A DNA stretch of 64,000 bases from a bacterium (GTDB taxonomy: Bacteria; Latescibacterota; Latescibacteria; Latescibacterales; Latescibacteraceae), in contig JAJFUH010000183.1 of NCBI GenBank assembly GCA_021372535.1, forward strand, positions 45,532 to 109,531, given 5' to 3'. Positions 37,360-48,300 of this stretch are shown in pieces. The notes under the pieces were generated by a model that saw nothing but the letters and a program-made list of their open reading frames with translations, was not told where the DNA came from and did not search any database. The translations under genes were made by a program, and so were the position numbers. Numbering within the stretch: position 1 is the first letter of the stretch; each line of letters begins with the position of its first letter.

Positions 37360-38970
37360 CTACTTTTCCCGGTAGTCTTTTGCGGATACCAGGCTGTCGA
37401 CAAGATTGTGCAGCTCGTTATCGGATAATGTGCCGTTGACAGCGAGGCAGGGGAAAGTACCATCCGGAGATTCGAGAATATATCCCGATACATCTTTCGA
37501 CGGTATATCCTTGATCGTTGATCGGGCGCTGGTGAGAAGTATATTTGCCAGCCATGTATCAGAAGACCCGCTCCACACCTTGAATCCATTCGGCGAAGTA
37601 TATTTCAGGGTGCTTTTATTCATAATGTTTTTTAACATCATGTTGTAGGTGGGTGACTGGACAAATACAACATGGCGGCCATCCCCTGCACGATATGAAA
37701 TACTGAACATCCTGTGGGGCGGACTGACTAAGTCGAGAATATCGGTGATTTCACGATGGTCTGTCCAGGGAGGATTATGTGCGAAAACGTATGTGTCGAA
37801 ATCGGCGGTCCTTACCATATGACGGACGGAAACATCCGTGATGACCATATCGGACCTGATGCTTGCTTTGGGAGGTTTTGAAGCGGAGTTTGCGAGACTG
37901 TCCGTTCCGGTCAGGCTCCACGGGATATCCTGTTTTTCGGCTGATGCAACTGAAACGCGGCGGATTTTCATCATGGATTCTTTTTCAGAGACCCATTCCA
38001 TTTCCATGAGAATGTTGTCGCTCTCGCGGATTTTGAAAATCAGATAAGGTATTGGTACCTTCACGGGAGTATCGAGTTTGAAATCAGCCCTGACAAAACG
38101 GAATCCGGGACTGTCCTTGTGTTTTTCATCAGGTTCGAGAAATACATCATTGGGATTGATTTCGTTTGACATTCCCACTCCGATTCCCAGATATTCTGCA
38201 GGATTTTTCGGAGGCTGGAATGTATCGGTTACGGTTGAGCTGTGAATCTGCCATCCGCCCGACTGCATGTTATCGAGAGTATAAACAGCCTTGCCGTCAA
38301 AAGAGTTTGCGCATACCGGTATGCCGTCGACGGAAAAAATATGTGCGAACCGGCCGGTTTTGAATTCGAACCATGATTCGTCCCTGACCGTATACTGTTC
38401 AAGCGGTTCTGCCGGAAGATTGAGCTGATGTGTTCGGATTTTACCTGTTTCACTGATCGCCGTGACCGGAAACCACCGTACCCGGGTAAGTACGGGATCC
38501 GATACCGGCTCGACCAGAATTTCGTTGACTATATGGACAATATCGTTTCCTTTGAAGAGCGATTCCTCAGCTGCCCATGCCCGGGAAAGCAATTGCGGAG
38601 CGCTCTGGTTGTCGTTAATGAAATTTTGTGTCATATAGAGAAGTGATAACATCACCAGTATGAAAGCTGCCGCCACCGAAGGAATTTTCCAGCCTCTGAA
38701 ATGCTTCCGGAACGGGATCGCTTCGGAAGGCGATGTTATTTCGGCTCTTACATCGATTTCAGTCATAATACGGTGCTTCAAACCGGGCGAAGCCTGTATT
38801 TTTTGGACAGGCGTGATGGAAGCGAGTATCTGTTGTGCCATTTCGTATTCATGGCTGCAATTCTGGCAGTTTACCATGTGCTCGGCCAGTTCGGAATATG
38901 GTTCGCCGACGGAGTTTTCATTAAGTAAATTATCCAGATATTTTCGGACTTCACGACATGTGATTACCAT
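37360..38970 (-). CDS. Anti-sigma factor with zinc-finger domain and large periplasmic domain
   Basis: A 536-residue membrane protein. The N-terminus carries the zinc anti-sigma motif His31-x3-Cys35-x2-Cys38 in HMVNCQNC. One membrane helix follows at about 97-115, and then about 420 residues lie outside the membrane. That part has repeated beta-rich segments and a FKVWSGSSDTWLANILLTSA stretch. It starts on the last base of the ECF sigma gene stop (TAATG), so the pair is translationally coupled. It should bind the sigma factor until an envelope signal releases it. The large outer domain is unusual and may be the sensor. Confidence 0.8.
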   Translation of the reverse strand: MVITCREVRKYLDNLLNENSVGEPYSELAEHMVNCQNCSHEYEMAQQILASITPVQKIQASPGLKHRIMTEIDVRAEITSPSEAIPFRKHFRGWKIPSVAAAFILVMLSLLYMTQNFINDNQSAPQLLSRAWAAEESLFKGNDIVHIVNEILVEPVSDPVLTRVRWFPVTAISETGKIRTHQLNLPAEPLEQYTVRDESWFEFKTGRFAHIFSVDGIPVCANSFDGKAVYTLDNMQSGGWQIHSSTVTDTFQPPKNPAEYLGIGVGMSNEINPNDVFLEPDEKHKDSPGFRFVRADFKLDTPVKVPIPYLIFKIRESDNILMEMEWVSEKESMMKIRRVSVASAEKQDIPWSLTGTDSLANSASKPPKASIRSDMVITDVSVRHMVRTADFDTYVFAHNPPWTDHREITDILDLVSPPHRMFSISYRAGDGRHVVFVQSPTYNMMLKNIMNKSTLKYTSPNGFKVWSGSSDTWLANILLTSARSTIKDIPSKDVSGYILESPDGTFPCLAVNGTLSDNELHNLVDSLVSAKDYREK

Positions 38971-39533
38971 TATATGTTCCCCTTTGCAACTATCTTTCTC
39001 AATTTTCTGAATCCATACCGTAACCGTGAATTGACAGTATCGAGCGAGCAGCCGACTACTTCGGCAATTTCACTCAGACGGAGTTCCTCGAATACCCTGA
39101 GACGGACAACATCAGCCTGAGCTTTGGGCAATCGTCCCAAAAGCTTTTCAATCCGGAACAGTTCTTCCCTGGCAACGGTTATTTCATGGGGATTGCTGCC
39201 ATTGTGTGAGATTTCATCGGGAGACAGCGAGTCGAAATACGACTCCGGCCGTTTGCGCTTACGCAATAAATCGGTACACATATTGATTACCATTGTGTAA
39301 AGATATGGTTTCACATGAAGTATCTTCGACCGTTTTAAGCGTTCGGTATATACACGGACAAAAACCTCCTGCACCACATCTTCCGCATCGCTGAGATTAC
39401 CGACTCGCCGAAAAGCGGTGAGCACCAGTTTATCACCAAATGCATCGACAAGCATTCCCAGTTCCTCGGGTGTCTGCGGCCATCCCTTGTCCCATATATC
39501 CACGGATTCGGATATTCCGGATTTTAAAACCAT
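38970..39533 (-). CDS. ECF sigma factor (RpoE type)
   Basis: A 187-residue sigma factor with region 2 (about 28-95, DAEDVVQEVFVRVY then KPYLYTMVINMCTDLLRKRK) and region 4 (about 130-182, LSEIAEVVGCSLDTVNSRLRYGFRKLR). It is directly followed by its anti-sigma factor, the normal arrangement for extracytoplasmic stress regulators. GAGG lies 6 bases before its ATG. Targets cannot be read from the window. Confidence 0.93.
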   Translation of the reverse strand: MVLKSGISESVDIWDKGWPQTPEELGMLVDAFGDKLVLTAFRRVGNLSDAEDVVQEVFVRVYTERLKRSKILHVKPYLYTMVINMCTDLLRKRKRPESYFDSLSPDEISHNGSNPHEITVAREELFRIEKLLGRLPKAQADVVRLRVFEELRLSEIAEVVGCSLDTVNSRLRYGFRKLRKIVAKGNI

Positions 39534-39661
39534 TTATAACCTCTATACGCGAAATGGTGGTAAAACGTCATTATACCGGTATACACAGCTTTTTATATAT
39601 AAAACGAATTCAGGTGAAATTATTGTTTAATAATTTTTATTTATAGGGTGGAGAAGGAGGT

Positions 39662-39784
39662 ATGTTGAGAACAGAGATGTCCTGTTCAGGATTCAAGAAG
39701 CTGAATAAAACAAGAGTACACCCAAAAAGTCTTGTTACAGGCAGGAAAGCATACGGACACAGTTTTTTCAATGTAAAATCATAA
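39662..39784 (+). CDS. Candidate small ORF (40 residues), doubtful
   Basis: ATG 39662 follows GGAG (39650-39653) at 8 bases and a second GGAGG too close to it. The 40-residue peptide is basic (MLRTEMSCSGFKKLNKTRV and onward) and has no recognisable domain. It sits in the otherwise empty 290-base gap between the ECF sigma gene and the next - strand gene, and ends against a fragment of the dispersed repeat (39790-39820). Confidence 0.2.
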   Translation: MLRTEMSCSGFKKLNKTRVHPKSLVTGRKAYGHSFFNVKS

Positions 39785-39824
39785 TCATGCCGTAATCCGT
39801 AAAAATCCGCGTTTCATTCCTTTT

Positions 39825-41189
39825 TTATTTCGCCGGCGGCAGTTTATACGGGCCGAGTTTTATATCCGGTTTTGAGCGAACCGCGTGGCTGAGAGCGATA
39901 ACATCTCCAATGGGTCGATCCCCATCTGTTGCATAGAAGAAATAGATGTTCCGCTCGGAATACACCGATCCTTTCGGCACGGTGATGAGCTGTTTCCGGT
40001 CCCAGTCGATATGGAAATAAACGAGCGGCCGGAACCAGTACTGGAGATCTCCGTTCGAGACATAGGTCGCATTGTCGAAAAGTGTCGGGGGCGCGCCGCC
40101 GGGGCCTATCGTGGCATATTCCTCGCGAACCGAGGCGGCGCCGATGCTTTTGTCGGGACTGAAAAATGTGACGAAGGGAGTGTCATCCCGCAGACGCAGA
40201 ATATCGCCGTGCTGGTTGACCGGGGTGAATTCGTCGAGCCGTTTGACAACCGGTGTTCTGTTGCTCTCCCATGCCACATGAGAGAAGAATCCTTTTGGGA
40301 ATATCATTTCATCGTTACGGAGCGCCACTACTCCGATATCATCGAGGATTTCCACGACAGTTCCGGATTCTACGTATGAACGGTTCGTGAATATCCGGTA
40401 GGTAATCGACAGCCGCGCTTCGGGTATTCCGGGGAAGATGCCGCTGCGGCGAATCTCGACGAACAGGGGACCCTGCGTGATTTCACATTTCTCGGGGGGA
40501 TCCCATGCAAACGAGTGAATCCAGCCGCGGGAGGGAACAAAGATGCCCGGATTCCAGTGAAGGACTCCCTCGGAAGTCGCAAATGGTATCTCCGAATGTT
40601 TTTTCAGGGTGACACGGGATATCTGGCCTGAATCTTTATTGGTGTTTTCGGGGAGCGACTGGTTTCTTCCGTGAAACTGCACGGTCATGGCGCTGTTTTC
40701 CACTGTCCATGCGGGTTTTTTCCCGGTAATCTTCAGGTCGGTCGGGTAGTCTGGCGTTTTCGCATCCGGATTTCCGTACAGCAGTGCGTATTCGGCATCG
40801 TCCGCCCCATTCTTTTCATCGAAAAAGGTTATCATGCCGTTGACCGTCGGGGAACTCCGCCGGCCGTCGGTATCTTTCGTCCATGTCGAGAGCCCCGAGA
40901 GCTGGAAAGGAATCTCTTTTTCTCCTTCCTTTGTCATCAGGATAAGGCGGATTTCCTTTTCGGGACTGGTACACTGGTGAGCGTACAGCGAAAATGTCAC
41001 ATCGACCGGGACAAGGCCGGCAGTTTCCGTATCACGGCCGGTAAGGGTTATGGGCATGCGGAACTTCCATGCATTCCATGTCTGCTGCCCGTGGACAGTC
41101 GCCGGTGTTCCCCACATAATAAACGTAAATGAAACAAGAAGAAGACGTATCCATATTTTACGGTACGATGGCGAGGTATGATTGAACAT
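39825..41189 (-). CDS. Secreted protein of unknown function, possibly glycan-acting
   Basis: A 454-residue protein with a signal peptide (about 10-35, ending VHGQQ). It is beta-rich, with segments WKFRMPITLTGRDTETAG, MTVQFHGRNQ and FFSPDKSIGAASVREEYATI, which recall supersandwich (galactose-mutarotase-like) domains of polysaccharide-active proteins. A short exported family with the PVDVTFSL start may be related. I do not recognise an active site. The start ATG has GGGGGAAA upstream. The GC content and codon use look like those of its neighbours. Confidence 0.6.
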   Translation of the reverse strand: MFNHTSPSYRKIWIRLLLVSFTFIMWGTPATVHGQQTWNAWKFRMPITLTGRDTETAGLVPVDVTFSLYAHQCTSPEKEIRLILMTKEGEKEIPFQLSGLSTWTKDTDGRRSSPTVNGMITFFDEKNGADDAEYALLYGNPDAKTPDYPTDLKITGKKPAWTVENSAMTVQFHGRNQSLPENTNKDSGQISRVTLKKHSEIPFATSEGVLHWNPGIFVPSRGWIHSFAWDPPEKCEITQGPLFVEIRRSGIFPGIPEARLSITYRIFTNRSYVESGTVVEILDDIGVVALRNDEMIFPKGFFSHVAWESNRTPVVKRLDEFTPVNQHGDILRLRDDTPFVTFFSPDKSIGAASVREEYATIGPGGAPPTLFDNATYVSNGDLQYWFRPLVYFHIDWDRKQLITVPKGSVYSERNIYFFYATDGDRPIGDVIALSHAVRSKPDIKLGPYKLPPAK

Positions 41190-41899
41190 GACGTTTCCCC
41201 CCTGAATAGTGGTTCAGGTAACAGGAGCCGGAGCTATAAATATGAAAATAATACGGCCATTCTCATTTGGCAAGAAACTCATGTGGGATAATGACAGGGC
41301 AGTTTCTTTAATCCGGATCAGTCATGAAAAAATTTCACCACGAAGACATAAAGACACAAATAAATATGATAATTACATTATGTTGTATAATTATCAATAT
41401 ATTGCATTTATAAAAAAATATATAAAAACAAATCCACTTCGAAACAAGGGTAGTATAGTCCTGGCCTTCCTCCATTTTTTACACACACTTTTTTCTATAG
41501 GTTACTTCCTTTGCGTGCCCAAAGGAAGTAACCAGGGAAAGGGCCCCCCGTGAAAAGCCTTTTTCCCCGTTCACGGCCTGTTTTTCGGGACACGAGCCTT
41601 CGGCTCGCTCGGACAGCACCCATTCTTTATACTAAAAAAAACCGGTTGTGACCGTGGGGCCTTTCTGCGGGGTTAAAAATCAACAGCAATAATCATATAT
41701 ATTCTATTTATAATCAATGTATTGCAATACATATTCATCGTGGATAATAGAGGATGAAAATAGTATATTCAAGAGGGAATCGTCATTTATTATCGGGTTA
41801 TTGTCATACGTATATGACTTATTTTAGTCATTTACCATGTTTCGTATTTGTTATATTATTCCTTAAATTCGTATACCGGTCTTTCAGGAGTTTCATGGC
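41190..41899. other. Long intergenic region with repeats and possible regulator sites
   Basis: 710 bases without a gene between divergent genes. It holds a copy of the two-part repeat (41327-41440), a perfect long hairpin (41500-41533), a GC-rich stretch with GAGCCTTCGGCTC, and, at 41782-41834, four GTCAT boxes including the inverted pair GTCATA/TATGAC (41803-41818) upstream of the response regulator. Confidence 0.6.
41500..41533. repeat. Perfect 14-bp inverted repeat (GGTTACTTCCTTTG)
   Basis: GGTTACTTCCTTTG at 41500-41513 pairs fully with 41520-41533 across a 6-base loop CGTGCC. This matches the widespread GGTTACTTTCTTTG-type intergenic hairpin element of many bacterial genomes. A GGGCCC-rich tail follows. 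Confidence 0.7.
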
Positions 41900-42568
41900 A
41901 TGCTGTATGTAGTTATCATCGAAGATAACAAGGTGGCTGCGGACCTTCTCAGGGAATACATCGAGAGTGAGGATGTGAAGGTCAGCGCTCTGTATACTTC
42001 CGGAGAAGATGCTCTCAAATCAATACCGTCTGCACCACTTCCCGATGTGCTTCTTGTCGATATCGGTCTTCCCGGAATATCGGGAATCGAGGTAACCCGG
42101 ACACTCAAGAAAGAGTTTCCCGGGCTGGAAATCATCATTCAGACAGTTTTCGAGGACACGGCGACCATTATAGATTCCATTAAAGCCGGCGCTTCGGGTT
42201 ATATTCTCAAAGCCTCATCTCGTGAGGAAATTATCCGGGCGCTCAATGAGGTGAAAAAAGGCGGTTCTTTTCTTTCGGGCAAGGTCGCGCGGAAAATTCT
42301 CCATGAATTCAAGGACAGTGAAAAGAGCGCTGCAACGGGTAACGGGCTCGAATGTTATTCCCTGACGACTCGTGAGGAGGAGATACTTGATAATCTTGTT
42401 CACGGAGCATCATATAAGGAAATCTCATCTAAACTCGATATAAGTGTTCATACCGTCAACAATCATATACGCAAGATTTACGAGAAGATGAGGGTTCATT
42501 CGAGAGGAGAGGCAGTAGCGCGGGCGATCGAATCATCTGTGGAGCGGCAGAATGATAAAAATAGTTAA
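41900..42568 (+). CDS. LuxR/NarL-type response regulator
   Basis: A 222-residue DNA-binding response regulator. The receiver domain has Glu-Asp at 8-9 (IIEDNK), the phosphorylated Asp in LLVDIGLPG and Lys in YILKASS. The C-terminal LuxR helix-turn-helix reads LTTREEEILDNLVHGASYKE, then DISVHTVNNHIRKIYEKM. ATG 41900 has CAGGAG 9 bases before it. Its stop overlaps the stop of the convergent histidine kinase by 4 bases; the two are very likely partners. Possible binding boxes lie upstream. Confidence 0.92.
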   Translation: MLYVVIIEDNKVAADLLREYIESEDVKVSALYTSGEDALKSIPSAPLPDVLLVDIGLPGISGIEVTRTLKKEFPGLEIIIQTVFEDTATIIDSIKAGASGYILKASSREEIIRALNEVKKGGSFLSGKVARKILHEFKDSEKSAATGNGLECYSLTTREEEILDNLVHGASYKEISSKLDISVHTVNNHIRKIYEKMRVHSRGEAVARAIESSVERQNDKNS

Positions 42569-44919
42569 TCCGATTGCGGAACCTGAAGTGAAATGATAAT
42601 TTCCGTTCCCTTGCCGGGAGCGGAAGTGCAAAAAAATATTCCTCCCATCTCTTCACACCGTTTTTTCATGTTTCTCAGTCCATAGCTTCCGGTCCGGTTC
42701 TGTTCCGCATCATAACCCCTGCCGTTATCGGCTATCGTGATTCTCAACTGCTGAGCAGTGTTTTTTATTCTGATATCAACCTTGGCGGCCTCGGCGTGCT
42801 TGATTACATTTGCCAGTGATTCCTGAACGATACGGATAATGTTGAGCCTTACCATTGCCGGCAGTGCCAGAGACTCATGTTCGACATCGATCTCGAAATG
42901 GAATGGAATGTTTTCACAACCGAGTATTGTTCCTGCCTTCTCCTGTATATGAGAAATGAGGTCGCCGAGCCTGTACTCGTCTTCTTCGATTGTCCAGATG
43001 AGATCGCGAAGTTCGGTGAGACCCCCGGAAAGAAGACTTTTCAGATTCTTCAGGCGCTCCGATCTGCCTTTATCCTCATCGGCATCCTTATCAAAGAGAT
43101 TTATCAGCATTAAGGCGTTGCTGAAACTGCTGCCGATACCATCGTGTATTTCCCTAGATATTCTTTCGCGCTCGCGAAGAGCTTCATGCCGACGGTGCTC
43201 GCTTTCCTCCTTGAGAAAGATGCTTTCAATGGCCATTGATGTCTGGCTGGCAAGTGTTTTGAGGAGGTTTATATCCTGGCGGGTATACAGTCTGCCCGAC
43301 TCTTTGTTCTTGAGCAGAAGGCACCCGAGCGTACCTGCCGATGTGCGCAGGGTAACGATAACCCCATCTGTATATACCTCAGGTAGTTTTCCGAACTCCG
43401 AATCGATCATGTAGAGCGGACATGGTTCTTTATATTCTCGGGCTTTTATCGCAAGCGTTATGAGTGAATCTTCACATTCTCCGAAATAAGGAACAGCGAC
43501 TTCCCTGTCGTTTTCTTTACCGTATATATAAGCCGAAATACCTTTGGGATGTAGGATTCCGATTACCGTTTCAACAGCCGCATCCACCACGGTTTTTGCA
43601 TTGTGAGCGGCCAGGAGTTTGTTGCTCAGCCTGATAGATACTTCCAGGGAATCATAAATATCACGTCTCAGTATCCTTTTTACGCCTTTGTTTATATTAT
43701 TCCTTACGGGAATGTAAGCAAGAACAACCAACCAGAGCGCTATCACCGTCGCGAAGGGTTCCTTGATAGCAAGAGCCAGATTTTTAAGACGGGCGAGCGT
43801 ACTGATGACTCCCACATCGAGTCCCGCAAGAATACAGAGTGTGAGAAAATAGATAACCGAGTTATCGAATATGGTGTCGATATCCATGAGATGATATTTT
43901 GTTATGGCGAAAGCCATTGAGAGTGGTATCAGAATAAAAAACAGGCTCGGAACCCTGTCGCTGAAAAGCCGTTGTCCCGTGACAAGGATCGGTATAAATG
44001 TCGTCATCATGAATACGACTGAAAATACTCCTACTCCCCCCAAAACCCACCGTATCTGATACCGTTCATGGGGAGATTTCGATGTGGCGTAACTGTATAT
44101 GAATAAACCCACACCGGAGGCAAGCCCGGCCATGAACAGGAAATTGAGCGACAGGTATGAAATACGCGGCTGATAGAGAACGGTTACGATAATCGGGATC
44201 GTATAAAGAACCGGTGTAAAAAACCGGTATGTAACCAGCTTTTTTTCACGGGGGAAGAGGCAGCAGAAATGAAAAAACAGGACGGGGAAATAAACGAACG
44301 CGAAAATGTTTATGATTCGTAATACACTGAAAATAGTGATATTGAAAGCTGTATCGCGGGATGTATAACTTCCGAAGGTTACAAATATGAGCGCAACGGA
44401 GAACACCATGTAAAAAAAAGAACGGGCGCGCACATCACCGGGCTTTTTCAAAACAACCACAAGACCGATTATCAGTGAAAAAAGCCCGAGAAAGAACATC
44501 ATCCCGACTCTGTAAAGAATTTCAGCCACAGGCAAGCGGACAGGCACAATTTCTGCAGAGCTGTATACATCGCCGTTTTTGAGTCTGAGTACAAGCGGCT
44601 TGTCCGGTTTTACATGCCGGGAAAAGTATGTCTGTGCTTTCCACCAGTGATTGAGCGACTCCCGGTCGGGTATATAATCGAAGTCCTCTACGAGATCGAA
44701 CGATTCGAGCTCGAAATCCTCTATGGCGACAATTTCCGCGTCTGTACACTCAGGTATATTCCCGGCAGGACCTTTTGGGGAAACCGATGATATATACCAT
44801 GTCCCGTCTTTCAATTCATACGTCAGACCGGTATAGGGTGCCTGTGTCAGCGTGGAAATTCCAAGAAAAGCCACAAGGAATGGTATTATGCTCAATCCCA
44901 CATATAACTTTTTATTCAA
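42565..44919 (-). CDS. NarL-type sensor histidine kinase with extracytoplasmic PDZ-like N-terminus, 7-8 membrane helices and GAF domain
   Basis: A 784-residue kinase. TTG 44919 (LNKKLYVG) is the best start, with CGGAG 8 bases upstream; an in-frame ATG at 44988 lacks such a site. After a first helix comes a PDZ-like segment (YISSVSPKGPAGNIPECTDA), a second helix, and a run of membrane helices, an arrangement like ComP. A GAF-like domain follows, then the HisKA_3 box REIHDGIGSS with the phosphorylated His, and the HATPase with DNGRGY and GSYGLRNMKKR. It converges with the LuxR-type regulator, overlapping by 4 bases. The signal is unknown; a cell-envelope or peptide signal is plausible. Confidence 0.9.
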   Translation of the reverse strand: MNKKLYVGLSIIPFLVAFLGISTLTQAPYTGLTYELKDGTWYISSVSPKGPAGNIPECTDAEIVAIEDFELESFDLVEDFDYIPDRESLNHWWKAQTYFSRHVKPDKPLVLRLKNGDVYSSAEIVPVRLPVAEILYRVGMMFFLGLFSLIIGLVVVLKKPGDVRARSFFYMVFSVALIFVTFGSYTSRDTAFNITIFSVLRIINIFAFVYFPVLFFHFCCLFPREKKLVTYRFFTPVLYTIPIIVTVLYQPRISYLSLNFLFMAGLASGVGLFIYSYATSKSPHERYQIRWVLGGVGVFSVVFMMTTFIPILVTGQRLFSDRVPSLFFILIPLSMAFAITKYHLMDIDTIFDNSVIYFLTLCILAGLDVGVISTLARLKNLALAIKEPFATVIALWLVVLAYIPVRNNINKGVKRILRRDIYDSLEVSIRLSNKLLAAHNAKTVVDAAVETVIGILHPKGISAYIYGKENDREVAVPYFGECEDSLITLAIKAREYKEPCPLYMIDSEFGKLPEVYTDGVIVTLRTSAGTLGCLLLKNKESGRLYTRQDINLLKTLASQTSMAIESIFLKEESEHRRHEALRERERISREIHDGIGSSFSNALMLINLFDKDADEDKGRSERLKNLKSLLSGGLTELRDLIWTIEEDEYRLGDLISHIQEKAGTILGCENIPFHFEIDVEHESLALPAMVRLNIIRIVQESLANVIKHAEAAKVDIRIKNTAQQLRITIADNGRGYDAEQNRTGSYGLRNMKKRCEEMGGIFFCTSAPGKGTEIIISLQVPQSD

Positions 44920-45303
44920 GCGAGTTTCTCCGGAATGATAAATCCTTCTGAAATTGAAACCGCGGACTTTTAATGATGTTATAAACACTTCCGGCTCATG
45001 GTACCGTGCGAATCAGCCACCGATATCGTCTATTACAGAGAATATAGATTATTATATTGGAGTCGATTTGTGATGACAATCACTTTTTAAACAAGTAATA
45101 TAATCGGAAACATTTGTACTTGTATAAATCATTTTTATGTATCATGTTTTTATTGTGGAACTGTCGGAGCTTTAGACCCATTCATTGTGTTTATTAAAGC
45201 GTATAAGTTATTCTGAGTTTTCCTGTTATATTATAACATACCAGTCAATTCTGTTAATCTGTATTGTTTTTACAACGAATACGTTTTTTCAAAGGCGGTT
45301 ACA
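44920..45303. other. Divergent promoter region
   Basis: About 380 AT-rich bases between the kinase and the lyase-like gene. A palindrome GTTATATTATAAC (45225-45237) lies 67 bases before the lyase start and may be an operator or -10 region. No gene is seen. Confidence 0.4.
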
Positions 45304-48300
45304 ATGAATATTTCCGGACGCTTGTCATGTGTTGTAATATGTTTCATTATTATCGTGGGATTTTTCCCCCGGAATGCCGTATATGCATATAAGGAGAACA
45401 ATGATTATATTCCCGGAGCCTTTCCGAAAAAACCTATTGAAAAAAATTTCACGATTCCGCTCGATCCACAGGAATTGATAGTTATCTACCCTGCTGCGGC
45501 AAAACCTCATGTTCAGGAAATGCAGGCTCTTCTGGCATCGAAATGCGGGAGCACAATCCCCTTCCGGTGCGCCGATGAACCGCTCGAAAACGAGCTCGGC
45601 CTCAAACACCTCATTATCATCGGGAATATTTCCGATAATCGCTATGCGCTCGATCTCTACAAACGCCGGTTCGCCTTTGCAGATGCGTATTTCCCTGGCG
45701 CCGGCGGAGTGATCGTTCATCCCGCCGCATCGATCTGGAATACCGGTCGGTCGGTCATGGTCATCGGAGTAAGCCGTGACGAGGACATCATGCCCGGTTT
45801 CGAGCAATTCGTAAACCTCATCGAACAGGGCGCATCGACCCTCGGAATAATGCACTATCTCAAGTCCGATCTTGAATTACCGAAACCTCCGGACAGTGTG
45901 GATTCAACTCTCGACAACGTGCGGCAGAACCTTCGAACCACCATGGCGCCCTATTGGAGCATAGCGAACTGGGGACTTTTGTACTTTCTCAGCGGTGATA
46001 AAAAATGGGCGGAGCATTTCCGCGATGGATTCTATCTGTGCCACGAACGCGCGGAAAAAACAGGGCAGTGGGTTCCAGAGGGATGGACGAATCTCTACTT
46101 CAACCTCTGGAAGATGGTGTATGCGTGGGAGCTGATCGATGACGATCCCTTTTTCACCCCCGCAGACCGGAAGATCATCGAAGAGGTTCTCTGGGGGTAT
46201 ATGACATTCGTCCGGTGGCTGCCCAACCTCGATGTACAGAATGCGCCCCTCGACGAGGGCAGGCAGAACCATACCACTTTTCTCGCTCTGAGCCTCTATT
46301 ACTCTCACCGGTATTTTACGGAGAAATATGATATCGCCGGTCTCGATTCGATGGTCGAGAAATACCGGCGTGCCTTCGACAGGGGGCAGGAGCACTCGTT
46401 CCGTCCCAATGACGACGCAGGAAATTATTTTTATCTCTCGCCGCTCCACCTGCTTACGTACGATATGTCGCGCGGCGATGATTCTTTCTGTTCGAGTAAC
46501 CGCCTTCGTTCGCTCATAGATCTCGTGACCGCAACAATCGACAACCGCCGTGATCCGGTGAGCCTGGGGGATGTGGGCGGATATTCCCACCGGGCTAAAG
46601 GTTCCGCGCGGGGCATGGAGCTCAAGTTTTACGGCATGGGTGCCTGGTTTTACGGTGATGGCCAGTATCAGTGGCTCTACAACTGGGGGTCGAAGGAACG
46701 GGTCATCAGCCTCGACACCATGAAAAGCGGCGACAAAAAAGGGGAAAACCCTATACAGATGCATTTCGGCGCCGACCGTGTTTTCTCCGTAGAGGACATG
46801 TACAGCGGAATATACGCTGTCGATATCCCTGAAGAAGAGCCGTCCCGGTTTGTCGGTGTGTTCCCCGTATTGCTCGATGAGGGAGCGCTCAGGTGGAGCT
46901 CCCTGCGGACTCAGAACATTGCGCACCTGTCTGTTAAAGCCGGACGTTATTCTGACAAGATATCGTACCGGTGGAATTTCGATCCTCAGGATGAATATAT
47001 GCTGCTCGATGGTATTTCCACCTTTTCGCATGGTCACCTTGACGGTAACACCATTTCCCGTCTTACCTGGAAAGACCGCATCTGGCTGTTTGACCTCGAT
47101 TATATCAAGTCCACTCCGAAGTACCATAACGGTGTCACCGTAACCCGTAACGGTATTCAGGAAGACCCGCCGCCTCTGACAGTACTGGACTGCGCCGGTG
47201 ATTTTGAAAAATTCGGTATTACACGCACGACTTCGCGGGATTATAACGGTGCAGACTGGGAGCGCACGATTATCTGGAGGAAGGGGAAGTATTTCCTGTT
47301 TCTCGACAGAATCAAAGCCCTCCGGGACGGCGATTTCCGGCTCGATGCCCGCTGGCGGACACGCGGTGATGTGGACCTCGCCGGAAACCTCCTCACCGTC
47401 CATCAGGGCGACAAGACCTTTTTCATAAAGAGCGCCGATGAAGCCGAACGCCGCCTGGAATATGAGGCCGATGGTTCCCGGAGCCGCTGGAACTACCCGT
47501 ACGGTAACGGAAAGACCACAATCAGCCATGCCCGCAGAGACATCACCATGACACCCGGTGATTCCTGGATATTTGCCAACCTCATGTACGCCGTTGACGA
47601 TTATGAGGAACTACCCCGGAATCTTTACAAGGTCGGGGAGGGGATGTATATCGTTGACGATTCCGAAAGCCCGGATCTTATCGGATTGAATGCCGATGCC
47701 CTTGCCGACGAGGGTGTCTATACCGATTGCAGCCTTTTTGTTCAGGATTCGCGGTACATCTGGCTGCTCGATACGACATTTCTCGGTTTCAGAAATTCAT
47801 ATATCGAAGCCCCCGGGAAGGTGCATTTCGAGATAAATTACCGGAGACGGACCGGGAAGCTCATCGTACCGGAGGAAAGTACGGGGACGTTTAAAATCCG
47901 TAACCTCGAATTCAGGGAAATCGGACCGCTGGAAGATGAAAAGAAAGATACAGTGCGTCTCGGGTCCGGCACGTATACCTTCAACTTCGATTTTACCTTT
48001 AAGGGTGATTTCTGGAAAAACCGCGTGCCGTTCATGTCGGTGACTTCGGCCGCAGAAAGAATCAATCCCGAATCCGGTCTTAAAAAGTTCGAAGATTTCG
48101 GAATCGAACGTATAAAAGAGTATGCGAGCGATGATTCTGTCACCGTTGTGTGCAGTGCGGGATTATCGGGTTATATAGCCGGTGACACGAAGGGCAGGGT
48201 AACCAGATATGATAAAAATGGTGGCCATGTTCTGTTTACTGTTCCTTCCAGTCGCCCAGTCACGTGCATGGCTGCCGCCGATGTGAACCATGATGGCTCC

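Noticed and set aside
41461-41700. Possible insertion-sequence end
   Set aside because: The perfect inverted repeat is a known short hairpin type and no transposase or second terminal repeat is near.
45904-47529. 541-codon open frame on the - strand
   Set aside because: Antisense to the lyase-like gene, with no domain pattern and a better-supported gene on the + strand.
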